64,000 nucleotides of DNA from contig JANHCV010000011.1 in the NCBI GenBank assembly GCA_025594325.1, positions 1,116,001-1,180,000 on the forward strand, read 5' to 3'. The notes beneath the pieces are model-generated. The model made no database searches, was not told the DNA's origin, and was given only the letters and a program-made list of their open reading frames with translations. The DNA is from Blastocladiella emersonii ATCC 22665. Taxonomy: Eukaryota > Blastocladiomycota > Blastocladiomycetes > Blastocladiales > Blastocladiaceae. Positions 49,962 to 60,503 of the stretch are shown here, piece after piece. Each line of letters opens with the position of its first letter. Position 1 is the stretch's first letter. Made by a program: the position numbers and the translations under genes.

Positions 49962-50791
49962 TCAGATGACGTTCTGCAGCTTCCACAGCGAGCTCACTAC
50001 ACACACGCGCGCACGCGGTCAGTCCATGGCCACCACCACCCTCTTCGCAACCGTGAAACAACGTACTCGAACTCTGCAGATACGTCCCCTTCGCATCCGT
50101 CCCCGCCCACGCGAGGTGCACCTGGATATTGCACGCCGACTGGTCGGTCCCGCAGTCGATCGGGCACATGTTGTCGAGGCAGTCGCAGTTGGTGTAGTAG
50201 CACTTGGTCTGCTCCCACTCGAGCTGCGTGATGACGCCGCCGACCATGGTCACGATCACGGTGCGGAACGGGATGTACCGGTTGAACTGTGTGCTCCACC
50301 ACGCCTTGGCCGGCAGCGCGTACACGCGGCCCGCATGCACCAGCGCCAGCGAGACGGAGATCGACGGGAGGCGGGTCAGCAGGTCGTAGCCTACGCGTCG
50401 CAGCCACGGTCAGTCTTGGTCACGGAACATGAAGTGGAGCGCGCGTACTCTTTGGGATCGTCAGCTTGGTATACTGGTCGACACGCGGGAAGAAGATGGA
50501 CGACATGTTGCTCGTGACCGCGACCGTCTGGGTCCCGTTGGCCGTCGTGTTGGTGTAGAAGACGCGCAGCATCACCGTGATGTCGTCGTCCTTGACGTAC
50601 GCCGTCCGGTTCACGTCCAGCGCCTTGTTGAGCGCCAGCTGGCACCCGGTGTCCATCGTCCCGCAGTACCCGATGTCGGCCTGCGACGACGGCGACGGCG
50701 CGATGGCGAGGAGGAGCAGCAGGGCGAGCGCCGCGGACGCAAACAGCGCGCGCAGGGAGGCCAGGCGGGGGTGTGGGCGTGGTGGTTGCAT
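49962..50791 (-). CDS. Secreted or membrane-anchored Cys-rich protein, unknown function
   Basis: Three exons (50791-50449, 50390-50067, 49996-49962) give 233 residues; introns of 58 and 70 nt begin GTACG and end TAG. The N-terminus has a strong hydrophobic core (LRALFASAALALLLLLAIAP) after a basic start, best read as a signal peptide cleaved near SSQA. The mature part has several Asn-x-Ser/Thr sites and paired cysteines: one pair near YCGTMDTGC, and a cluster in the second exon (CYYTNCDCLDNMCPIDCG...SAC). The last exon adds only 11 residues (SSLWKLQNVI region). There is no second clear membrane helix. I do not recognise the family. It is divergent from the beta-helix receptor gene, with only about 250 bases between start codons, so the two may be co-expressed at the cell surface. 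Confidence 0.65.
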
Positions 50792-51037
50792 GGTTTTACA
50801 GGTTACGTTGCGTTGCGTTACGTCGACGGAGAGGGCGGGACGATGAGCGGCGGAAGCGAGCGGCGGAAGCGAGCGGCGGAAGCGAGCGGCTGCGGCCGCT
50901 TGCGAGGCGCGACGCGTCGTTGGAGACACGGCGTGCACTCACATGACCGCGCGACGCGTCGTTCGTCGTGTCTCCGCGCGTTTTCGGCCGAGCCGCTCGC
51001 CTCGCCTCGCCGTGTCTTCGTGCGCCTCTACGGCCGC

Positions 51038-54000
51038 ATGAACCGCATGGATATCCGGGCTAGGAGAATGAGCGGCCGCGAACCGCACGCGGCGATGGTC
51101 GTGGCCCGCGTCGTGCGAGCGCTGCTCGTCGCGGTCTCGATGTTCACGATAGTTGCGAACGCACAATGTAAGAGCTGTCCGTATTCGCAAACCGCTCGGC
51201 GCTCACAATGCACGCGCGATTCTAGCCTCTATCACATACTACGTCAACCCGCAGTCCAGCGGGAGCAGCCCGACGGGCACCGCGACGAACCCGTACGCCT
51301 CGCTGGCGCAGGCATGGACCGCCGCGTCCTCTGCGCCCGCGGGCTCGACCGTCACCCTGTTCCTCGCCTCGGGCGTCTACACCATCCCAAAGACGCAGAT
51401 CACGTTCCCCGCGACCCTCCGCCTCGCACACGCTCCGACCGTCCCCGGCACCACGGTCCAGGTGACCCCCGAACCGCTGCTCACGGGTGACGCCGAGCTC
51501 GCTGTCCCCAACATCGTGGTCCCCGGCACCGCGGGGCTCGCGTGGACGGGGATCTCGTTCGTCGGGTTCACGCACAGTGGCGCAGGGACGGGAGCCGCGT
51601 GGAGCGTCATGTCCGCGACCGACTCGGCGGCCATTGCGCTCGTCAACTGCACCGTGACGGGGTCCGACAGCGCACCGTCGTCGAGTTTCCGAGTCTCGGC
51701 GTCCGATTCGGCAAGTGTCACGGTCCTGGCGACGCGGTTCGCGCAGACCCGCGTCGAGCTCGCCGTCGATGGCGCGGCGGGGCTCGCGGTCCGCGACTCG
51801 GCGTTCACTGGAGTGAAGCCAGTGAGTAAGAGTATCGTTGCGGCGGCGGGGTCGGCGCAGGTCGTGCTCGAGCGGACAAGCGTCAAGGGTACGTGTTCTC
51901 TCTCCCTCTTTCGTGCTCTGAATGATGGCTGACGCGACAACGAGCGTAGCCTCGGTCGGCACCGTGTTCGGCCTGTCGTCGAGCGCGACGCTGCAGTCGA
52001 CGGGCGTGACCCTCTCCCAAATCTCGTGCGAGTCGGCCGCGTTCGGGATCATCACCATCAACGACGCGGCGTCGGCTACGCTGACGGGCGCGAGCATCAC
52101 CGACATCTCGGCGGCGCAGGGCGCGTCGTGCGCGAGCGGTCTGCTCGGCCTTTTCGACACAACGCAGCTGACGCTCGCGCAGTCGACCGTGGCGGACGTG
52201 CACGGGCGCCTCATCTACGGCGACGGGACGAGCACCGCGACGCTCGCCGACTCCTCGCTCGCGCGCGTCGCCGAGGTCGACGGCGTGCAGTACCTGATCT
52301 CGATGCGCACGGGCGCGTCGGTCGTGGCCCGCCGCAGCACGTTCATGGACGTGTCCGGGTCGTGGATCGCCATCGACAGCTCGCTCGTCCAGCTCGTCGA
52401 CTCGGTGCTCACCAACACCGTGTGCCCGGCGTCCAAGTCCTTCTGGCTGTTCATGGCGGGCAGCGCGCGGTTCAGCATGGCCGGGTCGACGATCACGGGC
52501 GGCACAAGACAGAGCAAGCCGTGCATGATGGTGCAGGGCGGCGACGCCACGACCGTCGCGCTCGCGCAGTCGACGATCAAGAACCTCGTGTGCCGCACGA
52601 CCTGCGTCCAGTGCGCCGGCGGGTGCCTGACGACCATGGACCGCGTCAATATCACGGGCGTCACGGTCAACGAGCCCAACGGGATCGTGTCCCTGCTCGG
52701 CAGCCAGCCGCACGTCCTCTCGGGCGTCCGCGCCTCGGGGAACGGCGGCGGGACCTCGGGCACCGCCAACGTCATCACCGTGACCGCAACGTCGGCCACC
52801 ATCGACGCGTCGCGGTTCGAGAAGAACCTGGTCCCGGCGCTCGGCGTCTCGCCCTCCGCGTCCGTCGTCGTCACCAACTCGGTGTTCGCGGGCAACGCCG
52901 TGCCCGCGGGCTACGGCGGCGCGATCGTGAACGAGGGCACACTCGCCGTCGCCGGGTCCAACTTCTCGGGCAACGCCGCGAAACTTGGCGGCGCCGTGTA
53001 CCACGCGTCCGGCGCGCTGACCGTGACCGACAGCGCCTTCACGAGCAACCTCGCGGGCAGCGACGGCGGCGCCCTGTACATTGCGGCGACGCCGGCCGTC
53101 GTCAACGGGACCGCGTTCCGCGGCAACCGCGCGAAACGCGGCGGCGCGTGGTTTGCGCCGTCGCCCGGCGTCGCGACGGGCGTCAGCGTCAACGACGCGC
53201 GGTACGCGCAGAACGCGCCGGCCGACTACGCGAGTTCCTTCCATGCGCTGGTCCCGGGTGCCGGCGCGACCGCGGCAGGCCTGACGGTGCGCACGGGCGG
53301 GACGCTCAACACGTCGGTCACGGTGCGCGCGCTCGACGTGTTCCGGCAGCCGTACGTGTTCGGCGGGCTCGACACGGTGCTCCTGGTGCGCGCCACGTCG
53401 CCGTCGCTCAAGCTGACGGGCGAGACGACCCAGGCCGTGTTCACGGGGTCCGCGACGTTCAAGGACCTCCAAGTGTACGGCGACCCGGGCACGCACGTCC
53501 TGCACTTTGGCCGCGTGGGCGCGGACGAGGTCGTCGATACGACGTCGGCCGTCGTCTCGGTCGCCGTCACCGTCGAGGCGTGCCCGAACGGCACCCACGT
53601 CGTCCAGCCGTCGCTCGTTTACGGGACTGCGTTCCCCGTATGCACCGCCATCGCGTGCCCGCTCGGCTGCCTGTACGGGACCTGTGCGAGCGCGGGCAAC
53701 TGTACCTGCGCGCCCGGGTACGACGGGATCGCGTGCGACCTGAGGGCGAATGCCGTCGACACGCTGACGTGGCGCGCACCCGCGGCTGCGTTCCCCGTCT
53801 TCTCGGTCGGTGTACGCGACGCGCTCATGGCGCAGGCCCGTGCCGTACTCGCGCGCATCGCGCCGCCCGGGACCACGGCGCAGTTCCGCTTCTTTACTCA
53901 ACAACGCGACGGTGGCGGCGTTGAGCTCAAGTTCGCCGTCCTCGACGACCGTGGCCAGGTGGTCCAGGCCGACGCGCTCGGCGTGATTGCGCGGCGCATG

Positions 54001-55386
54001 GCGGGCGTCGCCGAGTCGACGAAACCCGTGGCGTCGAGCTTCGGGTTCGCGTGGCCGCCGCCGCCGCAGTCCCTGTCGTCGGACGTGGCGCCTGTCGCCA
54101 AGCTGTCGGTCTCGCCCGCGATCCCCGAGGGCACGGGGATCCTGCTCGTGTACGCTGCCAGCGTCGCGCTCACGCTGTCCCTGTGGGCGTACGTGGCCGT
54201 GCGGCACCGCGCGCACCCGGTCGTCCGCACCAGCTCGCGCGCGTGGCTGACCGAGGTGGCCGTGGCGCTGGTCCTGGTGCACGTCTGGATCATGCTGGGC
54301 GCCGCGGTCCCAACCTCGGCGGCGTGCCAGGCGCAGTTCGCCGTCGGCGTGCTCGCGGCCGCGCTCACGGTCGCCGCGCTCGTCACCAAGACGGCCCAGT
54401 TCTTCCTCGTGTGCGAGAACCCGATCCTGTCCAAGCTCGCGGCCACGTCGCCGACGGCGGGCGTCCCGCTCGTCGCTATCAACGCGGGCGCCATCGCGCT
54501 CGAGCTCGTCCTCGCGATCGGCTGGCTCGCATCCGCCACCGCATCCCCGCGCGTCAACGTGTCCCCCGCGACCGACGCGTCGTATTGGCAGTGCACGCTC
54601 GGCGACGCCGGGTTCGCGTCGCCCGGGGCCCTCGTGTTCATTGTCGCGAACGCGGCCCTCGTCGCCGTGTCCCTGATCGTCCAGCTGCGCAGCCGCCGCG
54701 CTTTTTCGTTGTCCGAGGAGCCGCGCATCCTGTTCTTCGTACAGGCCAACATCGTCGGCGTCGTGTCGGTCCTCGCCGCGGTCCAGGCGGTCGCCTCGCT
54801 CGACGTCGTGGTCCGGTACGTCGTGCAGGCATTCGTCGTCCTGCTCGCCCTGCACCTCGCGTCGGGCGGGTTCCTCGGGTACAAGGCGGTCGTGATCCGG
54901 CGCGCGGCCGCGGGCCAGGGCTCGCTCAAGCGCGCGCTGCACGCTGCGGCGGCCGTTGCGGCTGCGAAACCGAAGCCCACCGCCGGTGGGCCCGCCCTGA
55001 CGACCGCGCCCGGCGCCCCCGCCGTCGCCGTGGCCAGCGACGGGACCGAGAACATCAGCGTGCTTGACCAGTCGAACCTCCTGGCCAGCTCGCTCGTCCC
55101 GATCCGCCGCACGCACCCGCTCGCGCAGTGGCGGCTCGCGTTCCTCGAGGTCGCCAAGGAGTACCACTACCTCTCGGTGACGTGCGGCAACGACGCCACC
55201 TTCTACGCGCTGCCGTGCGAGATTGTGGGGGATGCCGAGACGCTCGTGCTCGACCTGAGGTTCAAGTCGGGCGCCCGGCTCCACGTCCAGGCGCGCGACG
55301 CCGCGAATCTCGCTGAGTGGGAGCGCACGCTGCGCGGAGCCGGCGGGGTGCCGGCTACGGCGGGGAAGAAGGGCGGGCGCGGGTAA
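51038..55386 (+). CDS. Beta-helix ectodomain plus seven-transmembrane (class C GPCR-like) receptor
   Basis: Three exons (51038-51167, 51226-51888, 51950-55386) encode up to 1409 residues. In-frame ATGs at 51068 and 51095 are alternatives, the latter giving a compact signal peptide (VVRALLVAVSMFTIVANAQ). From about 45 to 700 the protein is built of short repeated beta-strand turns (NSVFAGN, SNFSGNAAKLGGAVYH, SAFTSNLAGSDGGALY), the pattern of a pectin-lyase-like right-handed beta-helix. A single EGF-like module follows (CPLGCLYGTCASAGNCTC..., about 834-861). A membrane-proximal domain comes next, then seven hydrophobic segments between about 993 and 1242 spaced as in family 3 (class C) GPCRs. 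The cytosolic tail contains a PH-like segment (YHYLSVTCGND...AEWERTL, about 1325-1392). It is probably a plasma-membrane receptor for a carbohydrate or other surface ligand; ligand and coupling are inference. Confidence 0.75.
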
Positions 55387-55511
55387 TGGACACGCGCGAA
55401 GCATGCAGCAGGCAGGTTGTAACACACTCATGTTCTCCCATACATTTGCTCTCTCTCCAAACCCTCTGCGCGACCCGTTGGTCGCGCACACCACAGCGCC
55501 TCCGCCCGCGC

Positions 55512-56054
55512 TTAAAGCTGGGCCGTCAGCTTAGCGTGCAGCTCCGCGAGCTTGTCCTTGTCGGCGGCAATGGGCGACCACTTGACGCCGAGCCCGTCGG
55601 CCTCGCGGCGCGGGATGATGTGGAAGTGCACGTGCGGGACCTCCTGGTGCGCGGCCTTGCCGTTGTTCTGCAGGATGTTGTAGTCGGTCATGCCCGTCGT
55701 GGCGCGCAGCGCCCCCACGATCTTCTTGGCCACGGGCATCACCTCGGCCAGCTGCGCGTCCGGGATCTCGTGCAGCTTCTCGCCGTGGTGCTTCGGGATC
55801 ACGAGCTAGAGAGCGGGGAGGTGAGCGCGGGCGGTGCTGCGGCGCGGCGGGAGGACGTACAGCGTGGCCCTCCGAGAGCGGACCAATGTCTACACACGAC
55901 GAGAGCGTCAGCCAAAGCTCGCAATGGCTCGAAGCGCGAGAGCAGATGACGCACCGAGGAACGAGTACACCGACTCGGTCTCGATCAGCCGGAACGACGG
56001 GATCTCCTTCTTGATGATGCGGCAGAAGATGCAAGACGCGGACGTGGCAGACAT
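55512..56054 (-). CDS. HIT-family nucleotide hydrolase (Hint-like)
   Basis: Three exons (56054-55955, 55889-55861, 55805-55512) give 140 residues; the middle exon is only 29 nt. Introns of 65 and 55 nt end in TAG. The product starts MSATSASCIFCRIIKKEIPS, with the Cys8/Cys11 zinc pair of Hint proteins. It continues through YSFLDIGPLSEGHALVIPKHH, rebuilt across both introns, and ends with the histidine triad HVHFHIIP (His101, 103, 105). Hint/HNT1 enzymes hydrolyse AMP-lysine and related purine nucleoside phosphoramidates, mostly in the cytosol or nucleus. Length and motif spacing are normal. The gene is convergent with the receptor gene (125 bases apart). Confidence 0.88.
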
Positions 56055-56225
56055 GTTGCGGCAAGTTTCGTGGGTGCTCAAGGCTTTCTCGATTCGTGGA
56101 GTGCTCGATGGCGGGGAGCGAGGGCGGACGGTGCGAAGTCCAGGTGACCAACGCGGTCGCCGCGCCGACGCGTTCGCCTCTTCGCTCGGCCAAATGCTCG
56201 ACGGGCCGCGAAAGGCGAAGCGGCC

Positions 56226-56290
56226 ACTGATGAGATCGACAAAAATGGTTGAGATTGATATACGGTAGTAGCTAACGGATACTAGAGTGT
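56226..56290 (-). repeat. Relic of the chitin synthase B 3' flank
   Basis: Read on the minus strand, this segment (CTCTAGTATCCGTTAGCT...TATATCAATCTCAACCATTTTTGTCGA) matches the + strand just 3' of the chitin synthase B stop (about 41430-41476) with few differences. No chitin synthase coding sequence accompanies it. Confidence 0.7.
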
Positions 56291-56386
56291 ACGATGCGTC
56301 GGTTGTTCGCGTGAGCGAGCGCCGTCGTCAACGCGCACCGCTCCTGCCCGTTCCTTCTCGCCTTCAAGGCGACCTTGAGCGAGTCC

Positions 56387-56665
56387 TTAATTCAAGCGCA
56401 TGTAAGCGCCTATGAAGACCTGTTGAACACGAGCGAGCGCTGACCCACCTGCGCGCGCGACCATCGATCGTAGCCCTTCGACCATGGCCTCCAACATTGG
56501 TCCACCGACGCTCGTGGCGTCAACCGCGACGTCACCGTCATTCTCCTTCGTGTTCTCGTTCGCGGCCGCGACCGCCGCCGTCGGCGTGTCGATCCTCAAG
56601 TGGTCCATCGAGTTCCTGCACCTCCCGCTGCTGACCGAGAAAAAGTCCTTCTTCAACGTGTACTT
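56387..56665 (+). pseudogene. Truncated copy of the FIT2/SCS3-like gene (5' end only)
   Basis: The segment from GCATGTAAGCGCC through CGACCATCGATCGTAG matches the upstream flank of the FIT2-like gene. The ATG at 56484 then opens about 60 codons closely similar to the gene's first 63 (TLVASTATSPSF..., AAATAAVGVSILKW, PLLTEKKSFFNVY). Similarity stops abruptly after AACGTGTAC (56663), where the functional gene continues TTTGCCAAGTAC and this copy continues TTGATTATAG. The membrane helices and both histidine motifs are missing, so it cannot encode the enzyme. It is in the opposite orientation to the parent gene. Confidence 0.85.
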
Positions 56666-56704
56666 GATTATAGAAGCGACGGCTCGTCAACTAATCATCG
56701 AATT

Positions 56705-57124
56705 TCATTCTGCCGTGCTGACCTGGGGACGAAGGTAGGCCATGAGCTCGGTGACTTCGTACGCCGCGATCGCAAAGTGGTCGTCGATGAGGGCGACCCG
56801 CCTCGCCACGGAGTTGAATGCCGCTGCGTCCTCGGGTCGCCCGACCCGCGCGTCCTCCAGCACCTCTGCCAGATAGCACGCGTTGGAGTCGACCTGGTCC
56901 ATCATGTCCCGAATCAGCTGCTCCGCAGCGGCCACGAGGACGGGGACGCAACGGACGCGGGCCACGTGTGCAGCGTCGCGACAAAGCGCGGCTCGGCGCT
57001 GAAGAGTGAAGTCGCACAGGTCGGCCAATCCCTCGAAAGCAATCGTTAAGACGTTCAGCTTTCCTGCCGCCGCGTGGATGCTGAGCTGCACGCGGTGGGC
57101 CATGGCCCACGGGCACGTTGGCAC
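56705..57124 (-). CDS. Hypothetical protein, unsupported by homology
   Basis: An uninterrupted 139-codon frame on the minus strand, starting MPTCPWAMAHRVQL, with a second ATG at residue 8. The sequence is helical-looking (NVLTIAFEGLADLCDF, EQLIRDMMDQVDSNACYLAEVLEDA) and its amino acid texture is better than that of typical GC shadows. It may be one exon of a longer or degraded gene: upstream minus-strand frames reach 57540 but shift. It begins directly beside the FIT2 truncation point, inside the rearranged repeat region. I do not recognise it. Confidence 0.35.
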   Translation of the reverse strand: MPTCPWAMAHRVQLSIHAAAGKLNVLTIAFEGLADLCDFTLQRRAALCRDAAHVARVRCVPVLVAAAEQLIRDMMDQVDSNACYLAEVLEDARVGRPEDAAAFNSVARRVALIDDHFAIAAYEVTELMAYLRPQVSTAE

Positions 57125-57439
57125 TGGTCAGCCGCCGCGGTCTGATCGCTGGACTGATCCCCGCCCTGTCCATCGCAGGCTGGGGCGAGAGCGAGGGGCG
57201 GGCGATCCTGGAAGGCGTCGTGCGGTTGCGGCTGCGGGATGGAATCGGGGGAGATCCCCCGCGCCCGTGTACGTTGCACCTTCCAAGACGGTAAAGCGAG
57301 GGTTGGTGTCCTTGTTATCGAATGAGTCGCTGGGACCACAGTCGTTGGTACTTGGTGGTATGGGTTCCATTGGATACATCGTGACGGTTGGGGGAGAGCG
57401 AGAGCAGAAGCGACGGCCGGCGATTTCACCTCAAAGTCA

Positions 57440-58215
57440 GTCCGGCGTGGCAACGCGTCGTGTGACCGCGGCGCGCCACGACGCACCCGCGACCAGCTCG
57501 GCGACTCGACGCTCATGCCTCCCTCCCTCTCATTGATCACCAGGTCATGTATCGCTCATTCAGACACCATGTATCATACGCTGCTTCCATGGGCAGCGCC
57601 CACGCTTCGCGCCCACGCTTCGCGCCCACGCTTCGCGCCCACGCTTCGCGCCCACGCTTCGCGCCGCACAAGCACAGCCGTCGGGGCTCGGATCGCGTTG
57701 ATCCTCGCCAGGCGCCGCTCGCTGTCGGGCCGCGATCAACGTGGTGCTGTTCCCGCCGCGACACGCCATGCCCGGCGCTAGCCTGTGTCGTGTACCCGAT
57801 TCGGAGCTCGTGCGGTCGAGTCACGGCCTATTTCACTCCAACACGGCCACATGCCTCGCTCCTCCCCTTGAGCGAGCTCTGCTTGTGGTCGATCGTGTCT
57901 TTGGCCGCTCGCGTGTCAGTGCCCGCCACGCGCACCAGCGGGGGCAGCCGCTCGACGGTTCCTGCCGCACGTCTCGACGGCAAACACGCCGCCGCCGAGT
58001 GAGCCGGAATACGCGCACCGATCCGCTTCGCACTGGCCCTCACGGCAGCCGCCTCGCTCGTCCTCGCGCTGGTCGATGCGCGAGGCTCCTCGTCCATAAT
58101 ACTACCGCCGCACAACCTCGCCGCTCGGCGCGCCGTTGCTACCCGCGCCCGCGCGAGCTCGTCGACTTGTACCTCGCGCGGCGCTTCTCGCGCCGCTCCT
58201 CCTCGCCGTCGTTCA
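57440..58215. repeat. Inverted copy of the 41.48-42.07 kb segment
   Basis: Several blocks match the reverse complement of the gap after chitin synthase B: GGCAACGCGTCGTGTGACCGCGGCGCGCCAC (about 57448), CATGTATCGCTCATTCAGACACCATGTATCA...GCTGCTTCCATG (57546-57592), GATCCGCTTCGCACTGGCCCTCACGG (about 58020) and GAGCTCGTCGACTTG...GCGCGGCGCTTCTCGCGCCGCTCCTCC (58157-58202). Between blocks the two copies diverge and differ in length. Long Arg/Ser-rich ORFs here look non-coding. Confidence 0.65.
57601..57665 (+). repeat. 13-bp minisatellite, five units
   Basis: CACGCTTCGCGCC is repeated five times head to tail without change. The corresponding place in the inverted copy near 41.9 kb lacks the array, so the expansion occurred after duplication. 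Confidence 0.9.
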
Positions 58216-59660
58216 CGCTCCTCGCCGTCGTTCACTCACGACCGTCCCTGACCTCCAGCTCGACTCTCAACGGCTCATCACGGTGTGTGCTTGCACACCT
58301 TCCACCCGCATCGCTTGCTCTTCCCCGTGCGCATCTGGGTCGCCGCGGCCCAGCAGGTCCATCGATCTTCTTCCCCGGCGGGCGCGTTGTCGCCGTATCG
58401 AGCTTACGCACGCGCACCGCCCCAGCCCATCTCGAACCGACACTCACGGTGGCCACGTCGCTTGTCTTGATGCGCTTCGGCCATTTGGCTTCTGCTGCTG
58501 ACAACAGTTCCCCATCCCGCGCGCGATGCGCGCTGCTCCGTCATCCAGCCCGCTCGCCCTCAGCACGCCAGCTCTCCGCGCTGCTGCCGTCCGTACACGT
58601 CGCCGTGCCTCTGCCGTCCGTGCACCTCGTCCGACTCGCTCGTTCAGTCCGGCCCGCTCCCGCGCCCGCGCCCGCACTCGCGCGCGACCACGACTGCCGA
58701 TTCGGGGCCGGCGCGTCGTCCGTCACCTGCTACTTTATCCCTCACCGCGTCCCGTGGCCGCCGCGTCGCGCCGGCCGAAACAAGCGTGCGACACGCGGTC
58801 CGCGTTCCAGCGGTGCTGGTCGCTGCGGCCCTCGCGTTCGCTTGCTGCGAGCGCGTGTCGATCCGCGACGCCTTCGCATCTGGCCATGGCCACGGCCAGC
58901 TCGGGTCGCGCGCGGCCGTCGCTAGCAGCTCCAGTTTTCGCGGCGTAACTCTTCTCTCGTAAGTGACCGAGCGTCAAGCAACTTCTCAACTCACTGGGGC
59001 GGCAGGACGAGGGGAAGGATCCGGCAGCGCGCGCCGTCAGCGTGTTCAAGGTCAACTCGACATTCAAGGCGAACTGAAGAAGGAGGAGCAAGGACAAGTA
59101 TTGCCGCTTGCGACCAAAGTGCGACGCGGCGAGCTCGCAGGGCTAATCTCGCTGCCGATCTCGCAGCGAAATCACCGCTCATTCCTCCGCTCGGCCGCCC
59201 GCTCGGAAAAAATGCCGAGCACCGCTCCACCGCTCGCGCGCTTCCCGCTCACCTCGCCTCCCTCCCTCGCCCGCATGTTCACCTCCCTCGTCGCTCAGCT
59301 CCCGCAGAAAATTAATAAACGCAGCTCTATGCAAAGTAAATATCTTGACCCGACCCTGCTGGCACTCCCTCAGCACCTCGTTCGAAGGTCGCCCTCCGCT
59401 CGTGCGGGCGCCAGCCGCGCGGCGACGGTCCCAATCTACGACGGGGGCGCCTACGACGGGGGCGCCTACGCATGGATGGAGATAATGTCGGGTGAAGGGG
59501 AACGTGCGCAGGAGTAGTTGATCTTGGTCGGGGGCCCGCGCTCGCGGCCGAGAGAATGTCAGACGATGCGGCGCGCTTGGGCGTGACGATGCGCTCGCGT
59601 ACGAAGACCACACCGGGCGTCACCGCGCGCTCACAGACGAAGGTGATGCCCTCGTCGTCG
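58216..59660. other. Gene-poor region
   Basis: No supported gene. Overlapping Arg/Ser/Ala-rich ORFs on both strands show no conserved motif. A 15-bp direct duplication (TACGACGGGGGCGCC, twice) lies near 59437-59466. The sequence may be decayed repeat or transposon material, but I see no transposase, reverse transcriptase or terminal repeats. Confidence 0.4.
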
Positions 59661-59663
59661 CTT

Positions 59664-59843
59664 GACTCGTCCGCGTCGTCGACGGCCGCGGCCTCGCGCG
59701 CAGGCGGGTCGTTCGGCTGCGACGCGAACGCTGCGCGTCGTCACGCTGGGCCAGACTCGTCCGCATCGTTGACCGCAGCGGCCTCGCGCGCAGCAGTCGC
59801 CGCCCAACGACGCGACCGCTGCGCGTCGCCACGCTGGGCCAGC
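59664..59843 (+). repeat. Tandem duplication of a 90-bp unit
   Basis: Two diverged units, 59664-59753 and 59754-59843, both start GACTCGTCCGC and end CACGCTGGGCCA. The length (multiple of three) and retained open frame on the + strand ([13 protein letters not shown] / DSSASLTAAASRA) suggest a repeat within a former or unrecognised coding sequence. Confidence 0.7.
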
Positions 59844-59854
59844 GGCAGCGCGCC

Positions 59855-60503
59855 TCAAACGCCGTACAGGCCCGCGTGTTGCTTTATGCTTCTGAGGCCG
59901 TGTGCGATCTCAGTCTTGTTGTAGGTGAAGAAGAAGAACTGGTCCAGCGCGGTGAAGATTGTGTTCTCGCCCGCGTGCTCAGACACGGCCCCCAAACAGC
60001 GACGAGCCGAGGCGGGCTCGCCAAACTCTTCGCCATCAAGCGGATCGACATCACGACCATCGCCATCGTTGAGGCCTAGAAGCGGGCGTAACCTACGCCG
60101 CGTTAACGCGTAGTCGCTTGAGGGAGCGGTATCTGTGGTTCGTTCGCCGCTGGCGCGACTCAGCGACGCGAGAGTGCGTGCGTTGTTCAACGAGAGCGAA
60201 AGGTACAACGAGCTCGTCGTCGTCAAGGTACACAACGCGAAACGCGAATGTAAGCCGCGCTGAGGCTGACGCGAGGGGGAAGCGTGAGATCGCGCCGTTC
60301 GGAGTAAGTGCGGGCGAAGTTGAGCCCGCAGGCGGCCTTGGCTCGAGGCACGCCAGTTGCGTAACAAACTCGGCCTCACTGTCAACAGCGATCCATGAGC
60401 CGGCGTGGATGCGCGCGTCTTGGCTGTTTGGGTTAACAGCGAAGCGAGGCAGTGGCAAAGCCGCGGGAGGAACGTAGCGCCGATCAGAGGCAGCGGAGGA
60501 CAC
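59855..60503 (-). CDS. Possible degraded or mis-framed gene
   Basis: Two minus-strand frames together span this stretch. One (60503-60093, 136 codons) contains AFRVVYLDDDELVVPFALVEQ and ends ...KRLRVNAA. The other continues in a different frame as PLLGLNDGDGRDVDPLDGEEFGEPA...FTALDQFFFFTYNKTEIAHGL and ends at 59855. The amino acid texture of both is coding-like, but no intron of normal size joins them, so a frameshift or a non-obvious intron is needed. I do not recognise a family. Confidence 0.3.

Noticed and set aside
51883-55494. 1203-codon minus-strand ORF opposite the receptor gene
   Set aside because: Arg/Asp/Glu/Gly-rich antisense shadow produced by GC-rich third positions; no domains, whereas the + strand has signal peptide, EGF and helices.
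57741-58925. 394-codon + strand ORF in the repeat region
   Set aside because: Arg/Ser/Pro-rich without any motif; the repeat copy at 41.5-42.1 kb does not preserve the frame.
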